Shown here piece after piece: positions 22,885 to 34,548 of a stretch of 64,000 nucleotides of DNA (positions within the stretch are counted from its first letter, which is position 1; every line of letters starts with the position of its first letter). This stretch comes from Parasponia andersonii (taxonomy: Eukaryota > Streptophyta > Magnoliopsida > Rosales > Cannabaceae). The stretch covers positions 684,808 through 748,807 of the forward strand of contig JXTB01000102.1 in the NCBI GenBank assembly GCA_002914805.1, given 5' to 3'. The notes under the pieces are model-generated. The model made no database searches, was not told where the DNA came from, and saw only the letters and a list, made by a program, of their open reading frames with translations. The translations under genes were made by a program, and so were the position numbers.

Positions 22885-25800
22885 ATATTTTACTTTTTAA
22901 AAAATAAAATAAAATCTAACATCCTTGTTAACCATTATTAGTGATGAGTTTTCACATTATTTATCTAGGTTTGTATTAGGAATAGAAGGTGCATATTTAG
23001 TTGGAAAAATCTACATTCATTCGAATGTCATTATAAAAGTTTCTATTTTTTCAATAGCAGGTTTGTTTATCCCCCCTTCCAAAAAAAAAAAAAACTCTAC
23101 ATTTGTAAAAATTAATTTAGTTAGTTAGATAAAGTCAAAATTGAATTAGCAAAGTTAAAGAATTTGACTAAAATCTAACAATTCAAAATCATTCATCTAT
23201 GAAAGGACTTTTTCGTTTTGGGTACATAACTTACTCTCCTTTTGTCAATTTGTTTAATTCCATTGAGAAATAATACATCCATTTTTTTGTATGGACACGT
23301 TTCGAAACTTCTTTGTCAAAAGAAACGCCCTGCAGACTTCGAACTCCTTAAGTTGTCTTATCAAACATAATTAAATTAGAGTCCTTATGCAATGTTGCAC
23401 CTCTTGAGCACCATCGTTGAACAGGTCCATACACGAAAGGACTACCCAAATATAATTAATTAATTAATTAATTAATTTAAAAACAAAAAAAAAACAAAAC
23501 AAAACCCAACTTTTGGGTGGAAACAAAAGGCACGTTTTTATCTTTGTATACGACCTCTTTCGTGAACAGAAACGATTTGGATGACAACACCTCATCAAAT
23601 GAAACCTTATTATATAATATTAATCTTACTTTATTAGACTTAAAAGTTATTAATCTTTGTCCTTCATCATCCCGACATAATACACATTAGACCCCTACTT
23701 TATATGCCTCACTTGCATCATAATCACCTTTTTGAAAGCTTAATCATATTCATGAAAGGCCAATATATTTGATAATAACTTCATTCTTTTTTCCTAAGTT
23801 AATGTTTTTGTCTCCTTAGCTAGCTACCTCTCCTACTTAAACATGTTTATTAATTAGGATTTTTGTGACCTCCTAGGACTTTATATATATTTTTGTTCAA
23901 ATCAAATGTTTAAAGAAAATATAGAAAGGAAAAAAGAAATACTAATAAAGATATTAGAGCTATGCCCTCTATACATCGTGAAGAGTGTTATTTAAAAAAA
24001 AAAAAAAACTATGCACTTTTTGTGGGTTTTAGGATGGCTCCTGAAAATGGTTGAAACACTCTTATCTATACCTATGCACCACAACAAGCCAAAATCAATG
24101 GCCATAGAGGTCAACCACCCTTGTTGACTTTGAAAGTTAGTGGAACTAGCTACGAGACGGCTTTATTTATTTATTTTTCCATATATCATATTAATAATAA
24201 TTTGAAATGTCTAGTTTTGTCAAATTTTAGTGCAGTCACAATGTGAAAGTCGTATCACGTAAATTTAAAAATATCTTTTTTTATAGTGTTGAAAAACGTT
24301 GCTCCTCCTCCGCGAAGCCGGGCAGTGCTAGCTCTCTTACATGTTCTCACCTAGCTATGGAGCCCGTAGCTGTAAGAGAGCATTACTCGCATCATAGTGC
24401 TCATTCTCAATATGTTGCTCTATTCTATAAATAATTTCGTTTTTTTTTAATATTTTTAGGAGGACATGTCATAACAAACCAATATTAACAAAGATCAGTT
24501 AAGAACTAGGTAAATTTGAGAAAAAGATTTGCTTCTCTAGTTTTAGATTTCAGCTCTTGGATAGTGCCAGTATTTTCTAGCTTAATATCCAAATTGATGA
24601 TCATGATATACAAAAATAATCAAAGAAGAAAATGAAGATGTGTTAATTTTTCGTATACTGATCATGATATCTAATTCTAAATGTTGGACTATAAAAAAGC
24701 ACCATTAGATGGCTATATTGATCTAGAATTCGACATGGCGCTTTCCCATCTTTTATTTTTTATAATTAATTTTTTTTCTTTTTCTTATATTTTTAAAAAC
24801 AGAAAGGTGTAGGGGATATTGAAGACCATGCATGGACACGTATATAAAGATAAGAGTACACGTACATTCAAACCATACTGTACGGTGATTACAAGCTTTG
24901 TCAAAGTAAGTAACCAACTATTTAAAAAAATTACCTTGAGCTTGACTCAATACAATTTTTGTTTTAAGATAGGGAGTGGAGACTCGAACTCATGTCCTAT
25001 ATTTTATTATAAAAAAAAAATGTGACTATCACTAATGACATAACTATGTAATACAATGCTATACTTATCTTGTATTCTCGTATACGTAAAAAATTGAGAT
25101 GTGCTACGTTAATTTATCTTGCATGATTAATCTTTTCAAAATACAACCTTCCAAAGTCAATAATACATTATATTTATCTGTGGCATATTGTTATTTCCAA
25201 CTAATTATTATACACACTTGTCCGTGTCTGAATATATGCTATGGAAAATATCTCATGGTTTAATTAAAATGCTTATTTACATAATAATTTCATATTCCTT
25301 TCGTTTATTCTAATGCTGCAATATACTTAGACAATTTAAGTGGTCAAGACTGCATGAATAGCAGACATGAATAGCAAAAAATTAATCTAATTTCAATGTT
25401 ACATTTAAATTAGATCAATATGGCCTTAACTACCGAAAAATTGACTTTTACAATTTAAATCCGAGTTTTAGTTTCTGTAAAAAAATATTTCTATATTTTG
25501 AAATTCAAAAAATTTGTACCTTATGCCCATATTTTGACAAATTTATTACCAAAATGTTACAAATCCAGACCACATTATGTTGTTCTTGTTTTCAAAAATA
25601 TTTACGAAAAAAACATTCGTTTGATTTGACATGAAGTGGGAAAAATAAGGATGGAGTGTACGAATTAATAGAATTTCAAAACGTGATATAATTTTTTTTT
25701 CTTGCAAAACCCAAAATTCAATGTTTAAATTACAGAAAAGCCAAATAATGGTTTTTTTTTGGGGGGGCAGTTAACAACATTGATAATTTGTACTTAATAA

Positions 25801-27354
25801 GAATTGAATAGATCGTTCTTCAATATCGTCGATTAGGGAAAATTAACCCCAATTCAAATCATTTAGGTTTTACTAAAGCTGATAAATATCTCAAAATCTT
25901 AAATTTTCTTCTTTGGTTTTCTTCTTTTTTTATTCTTCTGGGGGAGGACCAAAAGTGATTCCATAATGTATATCAAATCGTGTAGATTCCTATTTAGTGG
26001 TAATACACGAAAGTAAATAAAGTAGTGACAAAATTTCATCGTGTTTCCATATATGTAGAAATCATATCAATGAAAATTAGGTGAAAATCTGTCAGATTTT
26101 GAGCACTAATGAAGTGCGTCTTCCATTTGAATATATAACTTTAGCCCCTTTTTTCCCTTCTTTTCAAAGGAAAATAATTAGAAAAATGTTTATCAAATTG
26201 AACAATGAAATAATGATTTGTTAATTTGTATATATACATATTATATACAAACTTTCTTTTCTCTTTCAATAATGATTTGGTTGATCTAGTTACCAAAAAT
26301 AATTTTAAAATATAAATTTTGATATGGAAATTTGCATTATTCCTCCCAATCTTAAAAAAGTTACAAATCTATTATAAATGTTACCATAATATGTGTTTTA
26401 CATTGTACAATTTTCTTCAGTCACATATGGAGCTCTAGTGCTTTTTTATACGGTTGCTGAACTCTTTTTCAGAAGAAACAGTTATGGATTCATTCATGTT
26501 TTTGCCTTTCTATTTTCAAGGCTTCGTGAGATTTTTCAGCGAAAAGTACTCAGTGCGTCCTTTTTTGTTCTTATTTTTTCGCATCTAATTATTTCATGGA
26601 GTACTATAAATATATTAAAACTCTCTCATTTTGGAATAAGAGTACTTTAATATTTATTATTCCTATTATATCTCTCTAATATTCTCTAATTATAATTTTT
26701 TATTCTAAAACTTTTTGACTTTGATAAAGATGGTGGACGAAAAAGGTTTCTCAATTTTTGAATGATCGATATACAACATTGATAGGACAATGATTATGAT
26801 TACTGTATCTAGACAATTTTTCTTTTCTATTTTTTTTTTTTCGTGAAGCCATGAATATTAAAGAAATAAAGTCTTACACCATGAATAAATTGCTTTTTTT
26901 TTTTTTAAGCTTATTACGATATGTTGAGTTGCCTACAACTTTTGTATATGTGTGCATTGAGGTTATCTTTAATTTTATTTTTTTTTGAGTTACTATTTGT
27001 GTTTTTCTTTTTTCTTTTTCAGTTTTTTTATTTATTTGATTATTTTATAATATCGTCAAAATTTTTCGTTGATTCCATTAATTATTATTGCTTGTCATGA
27101 TTTTCCGTCCTTGTGCACCGCTACTGCTGCACCATATATATGCAAATGGAAGATATGGTGCACTCTTTTTTACTATTACTTATTGATTTTTTTTTCTAGA
27201 AAATAAATTGAAATTATAATTTGCATATTTTACTTTCATTATTTGATTTTTTGAAGGATTTATTCTTAAATCATGGTATTCTATGTGGCTTTATAAAAAT
27301 TTCTTATATGCATTAATATAATACATCTTTAGAAATACTATGAATTGAAATATT
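22885..27354. other. AT-rich intergenic DNA without a gene
   Basis: No coding region or RNA gene is recognised. Small items are an (ATTA)n run at about 23455-23478, poly-A and poly-T tracts, and the hairpin at 24331-24381. The short frame at 26393-26650 has no recognised domain and is probably chance. Confidence 0.5.
24331..24381. repeat. Perfect 10-bp inverted repeat (hairpin)
   Basis: GCTCTCTTAC at 24331-24340 pairs exactly with GTAAGAGAGC at 24372-24381, leaving a 31-base loop. The surrounding 24300-24420 is more GC-rich than its neighbourhood, which suggests the core of a small transposable element. Confidence 0.6.
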
Positions 27355-27535
27355 CACTACTGCAAAAATACCATTAGAAGATAGAGGTTGGAATACTAAA
27401 AACGACGGATTATCGGCACCACATCGTCTAAAAAATGCAGACGATGAGATGAAAACTTTAAACATTATAAACGGTGGATTTTGTTAATACCCGTCGTCTA
27501 TATTAGATTAAAAATAAAATTTGAGGAATAGACAA
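27355..27535. mobile_element. CACTA-type element end
   Basis: The sequence starts CACTACTGCAAAAATACC after ATT and continues with subterminal motifs typical of plant CACTA elements (ACGACGGAT, ACATCGTCT, AGACGATGAG, CCCGTCGTCT), in both orientations. No matching right end (TAGTG) was found before 28204, so it is probably a truncated element or a single surviving end. Confidence 0.45.
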
Positions 27536-28352
27536 TGGGTTGGTTGTGTCTTTCTTTTAGATTATATACTCTACTTCTTAACTAGCACGCATATGTGCTA
27601 TTTTAAGGACAAAACCCTTTAGATTTTGATTGCCCGAAGTTAATTACTTCAATTAATTTCAGCCTCAATGTTAGAGAAATCCTTTTCATATTAAGTTTCA
27701 ACATATATCTTAATGCTAATTATAAGATTTAATTTATTACTCGTATCTACTATACGATTTGATAGAGATCTTAGATTTTTGATTCACCAGTTAGAATGCC
27801 TCTCGTTATCATCATCATAATATATACATATAAACATATATGCTGATTAATTGTTTTTGTAGAGGATATATATATATATATATATAAAATTATTTATCCA
27901 TTATTTGTTCTCCTTCAGAGAACATATAATTTGTATAATAATTAATTGACTAATTATGCTACTTTATTTTAGTAATTCCTAACTTACCTAGACGTTGTCT
28001 TTCTTTGTAGTTTATTTTATTTTTGTTATTTGCAATATTCATGTTTTTGCTATTCGGAAGTGACCCCGAAAATATGTAGCTAGGGATATATTTCTGGTCA
28101 AGATCCATTCTACATGTTTTGTCATTTTGTTTGAATAAATTGGTATGATATATAGGAGGTAACTTACATAATGCCCTTTCTTGTACTAAATATATGGTTG
28201 ATTCACTATTATAAAAATATTTTTTACATTACTTTACTTGTAGGGCGATGTGGTAGAGAAACCATGCCACTTTGTAAGCAATATAGAAACGGGTGACGTG
28301 GTAGTCCCACGTCATACTACGCCACTTTTAAAGCGACGTGGTATATTGTTTA

Positions 28353-28517
28353 TGTAACAGCCCAAGAATCCCGCTAGCAGATATTGTCCGCTTTGCCACT
28401 TGGGCCAAACCCGCCCTCCGCAGCTCACGGTTTTCAAAACGCGTCTGATAGGGAAAGGTATCCACACCCTTATAAAGAGTGCTTCGTTCCCCTTTCCAGC
28501 CGATGTGGGATTTCACA
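28353..28517 (-). repeat. TRIM LTR, 3' copy
   Basis: 165 bp; on the plus strand TGTAACAGCCCAAGAATCCC...GGGATTTCACA. It carries CTTATAAAGAG, a TATA-like block, inside. It differs from the other copy by very few bases. Confidence 0.9.
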
Positions 28518-28570
28518 ATCCCCCCCCCTCCATGTTTCGGCGTCCCCGCTGACCATCGACTCGGGAACCG

Positions 28571-28582
28571 GCTCTGATACCT
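28571..28582 (-). other. TRIM primer binding site (initiator Met tRNA)
   Basis: The minus strand reads AGGTATCAGAGC, matching the usual TGGTATCAGAGC primer site at 11 of 12 positions. It lies two bases inside the 5' LTR. The other end of the core has the polypurine tract GGAGGGGGGGGGAT (minus strand, 28531-28518). Confidence 0.85.
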
Positions 28583-28584
28583 TA

Positions 28585-28748
28585 TGTAACAGCCCAAGAA
28601 TCCCGCTAGCAGATATTGTCCGCTTTGCCACTTGGACCAAACCGCCCTCCGCAGCTCACGGTTTTCAAAACGCGTCTGATAGGGAAAGGTATCCACACCC
28701 TTATAAAGAGTGCTTCGTTCCCCTTTCCAGCCGATGTGGGATTTCACA
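28585..28748 (-). repeat. TRIM LTR, 5' copy
   Basis: 164 bp, aligned end to end with 28353-28517. It is followed on the plus strand by the GTTTA duplication. Confidence 0.9.
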
Positions 28749-29751
28749 GTTTACCACGTCACTTGTATAGAAAGTGATGTAGTATATAGACTTACTACGT
28801 CACATGTATAGAAAGCGACATATTAGGCCACAAATTATCAATTATTAGGGTTCTACCACGTCATTCTTCCAAGAAACGACGTGGTATCTGTCGTCTTCCT
28901 CTCCCTACGTGCACCGCCATGTGCTCGACCGGTATAAGTTATAGCATTCTAAAAAATCTTAATTATTCGTAGATCAGACCAATGATACATATGTCTCACA
29001 CCACCTTTATGAGCCAAATACCAAATCACCGATTTCGTGATCCATTGCCCAAACTTTTATGATGTCTCTTCCTCCTTTGCCTTCCTTTTCGCACCCTAGC
29101 ATTGTCGATGATAGTCAGAAATCCCACGAATCTACACTTAAACGATCAAAAAAGACTATTACATAAATTTTCAAAGACTTAAAAATTGAAGAAATTGAAG
29201 AAGTACCAAAAGTTCGAAATGGGTAAAATTTAAATGAAAATGTATTGAAAATTTTGGGTTTATTCTAATTAAAGTTGGGAGACGATTTGATAGGGTTGAC
29301 AGTTTTGAATAAACAGTCGTGATAGAGTATTTTTTTTATGGGTGCGGATCGACGAAATGGCTAGTATAAGCCCCTTATCATGGCGGTTTTGTAGAAAACG
29401 ATGTGATATTAAATAAAATAATATACAACATCATTTTTTGTCAAAGTGACATAGTACGTTGCCCAACCATGCCGTTCATTACATAAACAACGTGATACGT
29501 ATACCTTACCACATCACTTTTGTAGAAAGTGATGTAGTATTAAAGAAAATAATATACTACATCGCTTTTATAATTTTCTGCAAAAGCGACGTGGTATGTA
29601 ACCTAACTAAGTCGCCCGTTGTATAAATAACGTGGTAGAACTTGCAATCACGTCGATTTTAAATGATGTGACCTGAGAGTTCAGTCAAGTTATTTTCTTT
29701 AAAAAACGACGTAGTTTAAGTGGCGTTATTGGTCCCTTCTTAGTAGTGATT

Positions 29752-30930
29752 CCTTAATACGTACTTTTAATTCAAGTTATAGGGACATATTTCTTCTTTT
29801 ATATTAGTTGTCATAAATTATGAATTGTGTAATCGGTACAAGTAAGTGTAAAACATAATATATTATATTTCAATTAATTTATTTTATTTCAATTAATTTA
29901 CACTTCTCTTTTATTTTTTTTATTAGATTTATAGTATTGAAACGAATAGTGTTTAGCATTAAATTACCTTATTCGAAATGGTAGCTTTTCCTGTCTATAT
30001 TTTCTTCTTTTAATTTATCTCAGTCAGTAAATCTTTAAAATGATATTGTCTTAAGTTATTCTTATTTTAGTACTCATAATATTGTATTAATTAAGATGAT
30101 GGGTATAGATTATTGACTTAAAACAAAGAATGAATTTAAGTGCATATTAATAAAAAGACAAAACCATGAACTATAATTGTCAGGCTCTGAAAGCAATGGA
30201 AGTATATAACTTCAGCTTAATTATCTGTGCCTTTTATTCTACATTAGCAAATTAATTACGCAGCAGTAAATAGCTTTGTCGTAGATTTCTGTGATTTTGG
30301 CTCATGTCACTTTGAATGGTCAAGTGTTCTTCTATCAATTTATTTATCTATTCTACTTAGAATATTACTATAATTTGTATAGTCTATTTGGTAATTTCCA
30401 ATTATTAAATGTATTCAAATTTTTGTCTATTAAAGGAGGAGAATTTTTTTTTCTTTTTGGTTTTTTTTTTCTTTTTTTTTTCCCAATGGTTGTAGATGTA
30501 GAGTACTGGAAGTAGAACAGTAAAGTACTGTTATGAGTTTAAAATTCTTACGTCGAAGTTACTGAAAAATGATCCCTCTTGCATTCTTGGTGGTAGGTGT
30601 GTAAGCATCTTGGCCAAGGTCACTAGTTCGAGGGACGTAAAGAAAGTTACTGAAAAATGTGTTCGTACATTTAGATAAAATTACCCAATTTTACTTTCAA
30701 GTTTCGAAACTTTAATAATAGAAACAGGTAGTATTGGGTGCATAGTCTCATAATCATATATATTCGAAACGTTTCGCCGAAAAATGCGGCTACTTGCCGC
30801 CTCTTTACAATCCCATCACTTGTTTATGAAAAATGACTTTTTGTAAAGTTCTTTCTCTAAACTCTCTCTAAAGAAAGATAAACTATTATTATTTTTTGGT
30901 TATTTTTTTTATTTTATAAAAAGAGACAGA
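29752..30930. other. Upstream region of the WRKY gene, no other gene
   Basis: AT-rich, with poly-pyrimidine runs (30440-30490). No coding region is recognised. A W-box core in reverse orientation (GGTCAA, 30318-30323) is present. Confidence 0.5.
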
Positions 30931-30949
30931 TTGAGAGAAGTTGCCCTTA

Positions 30950-30955
30950 TTGACC
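30950..30955 (+). promoter_or_regulatory. W-box (TTGACC) upstream of the WRKY gene
   Basis: TTGACC fits the TTGAC(C/T) core bound by WRKY proteins. It lies about 10 bases before a TATATAT stretch (30965-30971) and 630 bases before the predicted start codon. Auto- or cross-regulation by WRKY factors is common in this family, but here it is inferred from one short motif. Confidence 0.4.
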
Positions 30956-31033
30956 CTTTGGTGCTATATATGCATATGATAAATCCCCCGACTCAAGGCC
31001 AATTAGTTTATTCAAAACTCATTTTTTTTGTAT

Positions 31034-31040
31034 TATATAG
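31034..31040 (+). promoter_or_regulatory. Candidate TATA box of the WRKY gene
   Basis: TATATAG is followed about 30 bases later by the pyrimidine-rich leader that starts near 31070 (CTTTCTCTCTCCTCTACTCTC). This spacing suits a plant core promoter. TATATAT at 30965-30971 is an alternative. The transcription start is not observed. Confidence 0.4.
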
Positions 31041-31231
31041 TTTCTATGTTATTTTTTTCCCTAATGAAATCCCTCTTTCTCTCTCCTCTACTCTCTATCT
31101 ATCTTCCCTTGTTGCGTATAGAGAAGAAGATAGCTGTTTTGTGTGAAAAGTCAGCGTCTCTTTCTCTCTCCTTCCTCTTCTTATTCTCTCTCTAAATATC
31201 ATTTCTTCTAGCCTCTAATCTTTTTGTTTTT

Positions 31232-31276
31232 ATGACAAGAAAGAAACACAAACATCATCTTCATAACCCTCCTTAG
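31232..31276 (+). promoter_or_regulatory. Upstream ORF 1 in the WRKY leader (14 codons)
   Basis: An ATG at 31232 opens a 14-codon frame rich in Lys and His, ending at TAG. It is only relevant if the leader is transcribed and unspliced here. Confidence 0.35.
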
Positions 31277-31422
31277 TAGCCTTTCTCTTCTCCTTATTCC
31301 TTCCCACTCTTATTATAACCCTTAAAACAAAAAAAACAAAAAAAAAGAAACCCATTTTCTCCCAAACCATCCAAGTTTTCCTCTCAAACCCCCAAAATCA
31401 GATAAACCCCAAGAAAATCTGC

Positions 31423-31467
31423 ATGCCCTTTTCACGTTATACAAACAAAAACCAAATAGAACAATAG
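31423..31467 (+). promoter_or_regulatory. Upstream ORF 2 in the WRKY leader (14 codons)
   Basis: An ATG at 31423 opens a 14-codon frame ending at TAG (31465-31467). It shows no similarity that I recognise. Confidence 0.35.
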
Positions 31468-31520
31468 AGAGTCTCTCTAGGGTTATACATATCTTCATAT
31501 ATACTCTCGACTCTATCCAA

Positions 31521-31580
31521 ATGAAAGTTCCACTGCTATTTCTGTTCTTGTTCCTCTTGTTGTCTAGTGAGAATTCTTAA
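31521..31580 (+). promoter_or_regulatory. Upstream ORF 3, 19 codons, just before the WRKY start
   Basis: The frame encodes a peptide starting MKVPLL, with a Leu/Phe-rich middle and an SSENS end; it looks like a short signal-peptide core. Its stop codon (31578-31580) is three bases before the WRKY ATG at 31584 and in the same frame. Such a tight spacing would make ribosomes that translate it reinitiate poorly at the next ATG, and might favour the in-frame ATG at 31623. Confidence 0.5.
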
Positions 31581-31583
31581 ATC

Positions 31584-34548
31584 ATGTGCAGCTTCTTGAC
31601 GTTCGTACCTGGGAATATTATTATGGATGAGCATAGTAATAACCATACTAGTACTGATTTTCAAGGGGATTTAATCGACATAGTTCGCGCGAGCGGCCAC
31701 GGACCTGGAGTAGGAGTAGGAGTATTAGGAGCTGCTTCTTCTTCTCCGAATGATTCTCACCATCATCATCATCATCACGTCGTTTCTGGTTACGAAGAAG
31801 AATTACTTATAACAAATAATATGGCGAACAACACCGCCGCCGCCTGGCAGCAGCAGTTATACTCTTCCGATCCTATAATGAATTGCTTCGGCGATCCGTT
31901 CTCCAACATGCGGGATCCGCTTCTCCACGAGCTCAACAACATGTCTGGAGTTAATTCCGGGCTTTTCGGAAGCCCGAATTCATCGTCAAACGACTTGGTC
32001 AACGGCGGCGGAGGAGGAGGTGGGTTTTGTGGCGGCGCAAACGGGCTTGTTGCGCCGAGCCACCATGATCATCAGGAGATGAAGATGATGAGTATTCATC
32101 ATGGTAGTGGTATTGGTATTAGTACCAGTACTAGTGCTAGGCCAAGTTGCAATATCTTCTCTAGGATGCTCCAGATCAATCCAAGTAGTACTACTGGTAG
32201 TACTAATTCAAAGCTGCCTGGTGGTAATACGACGTCGTCTCATTGCGATTCGGCGCTTTCGCCGTCTCCGCCACCGCCGCCTATTGCTGTGGCCTCGCCG
32301 AGGGGAATTAATGTGAACAGCTCACAAGGTGGTTGCTTGGTTGAGGACAACACCACCGGTGGGCTTCAGATCTCATCTCCACGGAATCCGGGTATCAAGA
32401 GAAGGTCAGTTAGAGAGAGAAAATCTAAATGAATATTTTATTTAACATAATAGTTATTATTTTGGACAAGTTGATTATGCATTAACAAAGTAAAATACAG
32501 AAGTAATCTTAATTTTGGGTTAATTAATTTATTGATATTTCTTTTTGTACTGGTTTAATTTCATGTATTAATCTTTATAAATTAACAAATGGGATTGGTT
32601 CGGGGGAAGGAAGTTAGTCATGAATAATGAGTTGGAACTTGGGTTTTTTATTTTTCTTTTTTTCTTTTTTTAATAAAATATTTGTAGGATTAGTTGTTGG
32701 AAGAAGTAAATAATGAACTTCCATCTTTGAGAATCTAGCTCTTACTGAATATATATATGATCTTACTATTATTCAGGTGAGATTTTTCAGTACGGCCAAG
32801 CATTAATACTACAAAAGTTGTGATACTTCTCATGGGTTTTAATTAATAGCCTGATCAAAAGTTATAAAGGGGTTGTAACTTGTTGTGTCACAATTGTATT
32901 CACAGACTTAGCTTTCATGGCCATGTTCATCTGGAAGTACTACTTTTCTTTCCTCAACCCACCTGAAAAGAAACAGCTGTAGTAGTATGTTAGGTGATTA
33001 TAAATATTGGCCATTCTCTTTTTTCTTTCTTAAAGTATAGTCTTAAATAGTAGCAGTATTGCTTGAAATGATCAAAACAATCTTAAAACCATACTCTCCT
33101 CTAGTGGATATTCATAAGACATATATATAGACATAGTTTTGAGAATTTAATGTGTAGGAAATTAAACTGAATTATTTGTTATTTTTGTAGAAAAAGTCAA
33201 ATAAAGAAGGTAGTATGTATTCCAGCACCGGCTGCTGCAAACAGCAGAGCCAGTGGAGAAGTAGTTCCCTCTGATCTCTGGGCATGGAGAAAGTACGGTC
33301 AAAAACCCATCAAAGGATCTCCTTATCCAAGGTAAGAATTTATTCTATTTTGTTTTTATTTTTCATTATTGGCTAGTATCATTTATGTAATCATCATTCT
33401 CGGTACGTAACAGAAAATTATTCCTAAGATAAAAGCTATAACGCTTTGTAAGTCTGCCATATCATTTTTTCTGACAAACCATTCTTCTAGCTACAACTAC
33501 TAATAATATAACATATGATTTCTTAAATTGATTTATCAAAAATTCATAATACTTGCCCTTTAAACATATTTCTTAAGGTACAAGTATTTCTTCAGGTTCA
33601 AATCTACCTAGCTAGAGAAATAAGTTCTAAGGATAGTACTTCAGTAGTAAATTAGAAGAAGTCAAAATTCCCTATTTTGTTATAGCTCAACTTAACTTAC
33701 TACATAACAAAAACAATACAATATAGTAAAAATGAATAAAGGTGTTATTCATTACTGTATGTATACACGATCATTTACATAAACCTGTATATTTTTATAT
33801 GTTTAGGGGCTACTATAGATGCAGCAGCTCAAAGGGTTGTTCGGCAAGGAAGCAAGTAGAAAGGAGCCGGACTGATCCAAACATGTTGGTCATAACCTAC
33901 ACTTCGGAGCACAACCATCCATGGCCGACTCAGAGAAATGCTCTAGCCGGGTCAACTCGTTCTCAGCCATCTAAGAACACTCCGAGTTCTACTAAGAACA
34001 GTACCCCATTAGGATCTCAGCTCCAAAAGAGTAGCACCACTACTATTTCGAGCCCAAAGGAAGAAGCTGATCATCATAACAAGGAGATGATGATGATGAT
34101 AAGCAAAAACGACAACAACAATGCTTTGTCTCCTATCGTCATTGGTGCTGCTGGGAGTACTACTTCCACGACAAGCGCTTCTGTCAAGGAAGAGAATGTT
34201 GATGATCATCACGATGATCAGGATGAGATTGAGAAGCTTGATGATCAACTGGATAACACTTCATGTCATGATCATGATCAGTTTCGTTCCGGTGAGATTG
34301 TGGGGTTGTTTCCTTATAGGCCAGCAATGCCGGGACCGAACACGGCATCAGCTGATCAAGATTTCTTTGCTGATTTAGGAGAGATTGATGCTGACCCTTT
34401 AAACCTTTTGTTTAGCCAAGGGTTCCCCTCGGTTGATCATCATCATCAACAACACAGAGGGATGGTCATAAGCAAGGGTTTGGACCCCTTCAATCTGTTT
34501 GACTGGTCAGGATCAGCAGGTGACAATAACAATAACATCAACAAATAA
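31584..34548 (+). CDS. WRKY transcription factor, group IIe (WRKY14/35-like)
   Basis: A nuclear DNA-binding regulator that binds W-boxes. Three exons join cleanly: 31584-32404, 33191-33331 and 33807-34548, with GT-AG introns of 786 and 475 bp, giving 567 residues. The second intron falls after Pro-Arg of the WRKY domain, the standard site outside groups I, IIa and IIb. Landmarks: N-terminal [11 protein letters not shown] motif; His run near residue 55; Gly run near 145; basic stretch [12 protein letters not shown] (271-282), a likely nuclear signal; WRKYGQK at 306-312; zinc ligands C326, C332, H356, H358 (C-X5-C-X23-HXH); Ser/Thr-rich, then acidic C-terminal region ending in [17 protein letters not shown] and NLFDWSG motifs. 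The protein is longer than Arabidopsis WRKY14/35 (about 430) because of low-complexity expansions. The start at 31584 gives MCS, as I recall for WRKY14; ATG 31623 (Met14) has a stronger context and is the alternative. Confidence 0.93.

Larger units (their letters stand above)
28353..28748 (-). mobile_element. Complete TRIM retrotransposon
   Basis: Two direct repeats of 165 and 164 bp (28353-28517, 28585-28748) flank a 67-bp core, with a perfect 5-bp target duplication GTTTA (28348-28352 and 28749-28753). On the minus strand each LTR runs TGTGAAATCCCAC...GGGCTGTTACA. The first is followed two bases on by a methionine-tRNA primer site, and the second is preceded by a G-rich polypurine tract. 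There is no coding capacity: open frames through it on both strands are repeats of the LTR translation. It must be mobilised by proteins from another element. The near-identical LTRs suggest recent insertion. Confidence 0.9.
28204..29748. mobile_element. Non-autonomous CACTA (En/Spm-type) transposon
   Basis: It starts CACTATTAT and ends TAGTAGTG, that is CACTA at both termini, and is flanked by the 3-bp duplication ATT (28201-28203 and 29749-29751), as expected for this superfamily. The interior is packed with subterminal motifs in both orientations: CCACGTCxCTTTTGTAGAAAG and xGACGTGGTA, about ten copies. These would be transposase-binding sites in an active element. No transposase is encoded. 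A TRIM retrotransposon is inserted at 28353-28748; without it and its duplicated target the element is about 1.14 kb. Confidence 0.8.

Noticed and set aside
28328..28770. Two long open frames on opposite strands (about 130 residues each)
   Set aside because: They run through the two TRIM LTRs and show the same peptide twice. TRIMs are non-coding.
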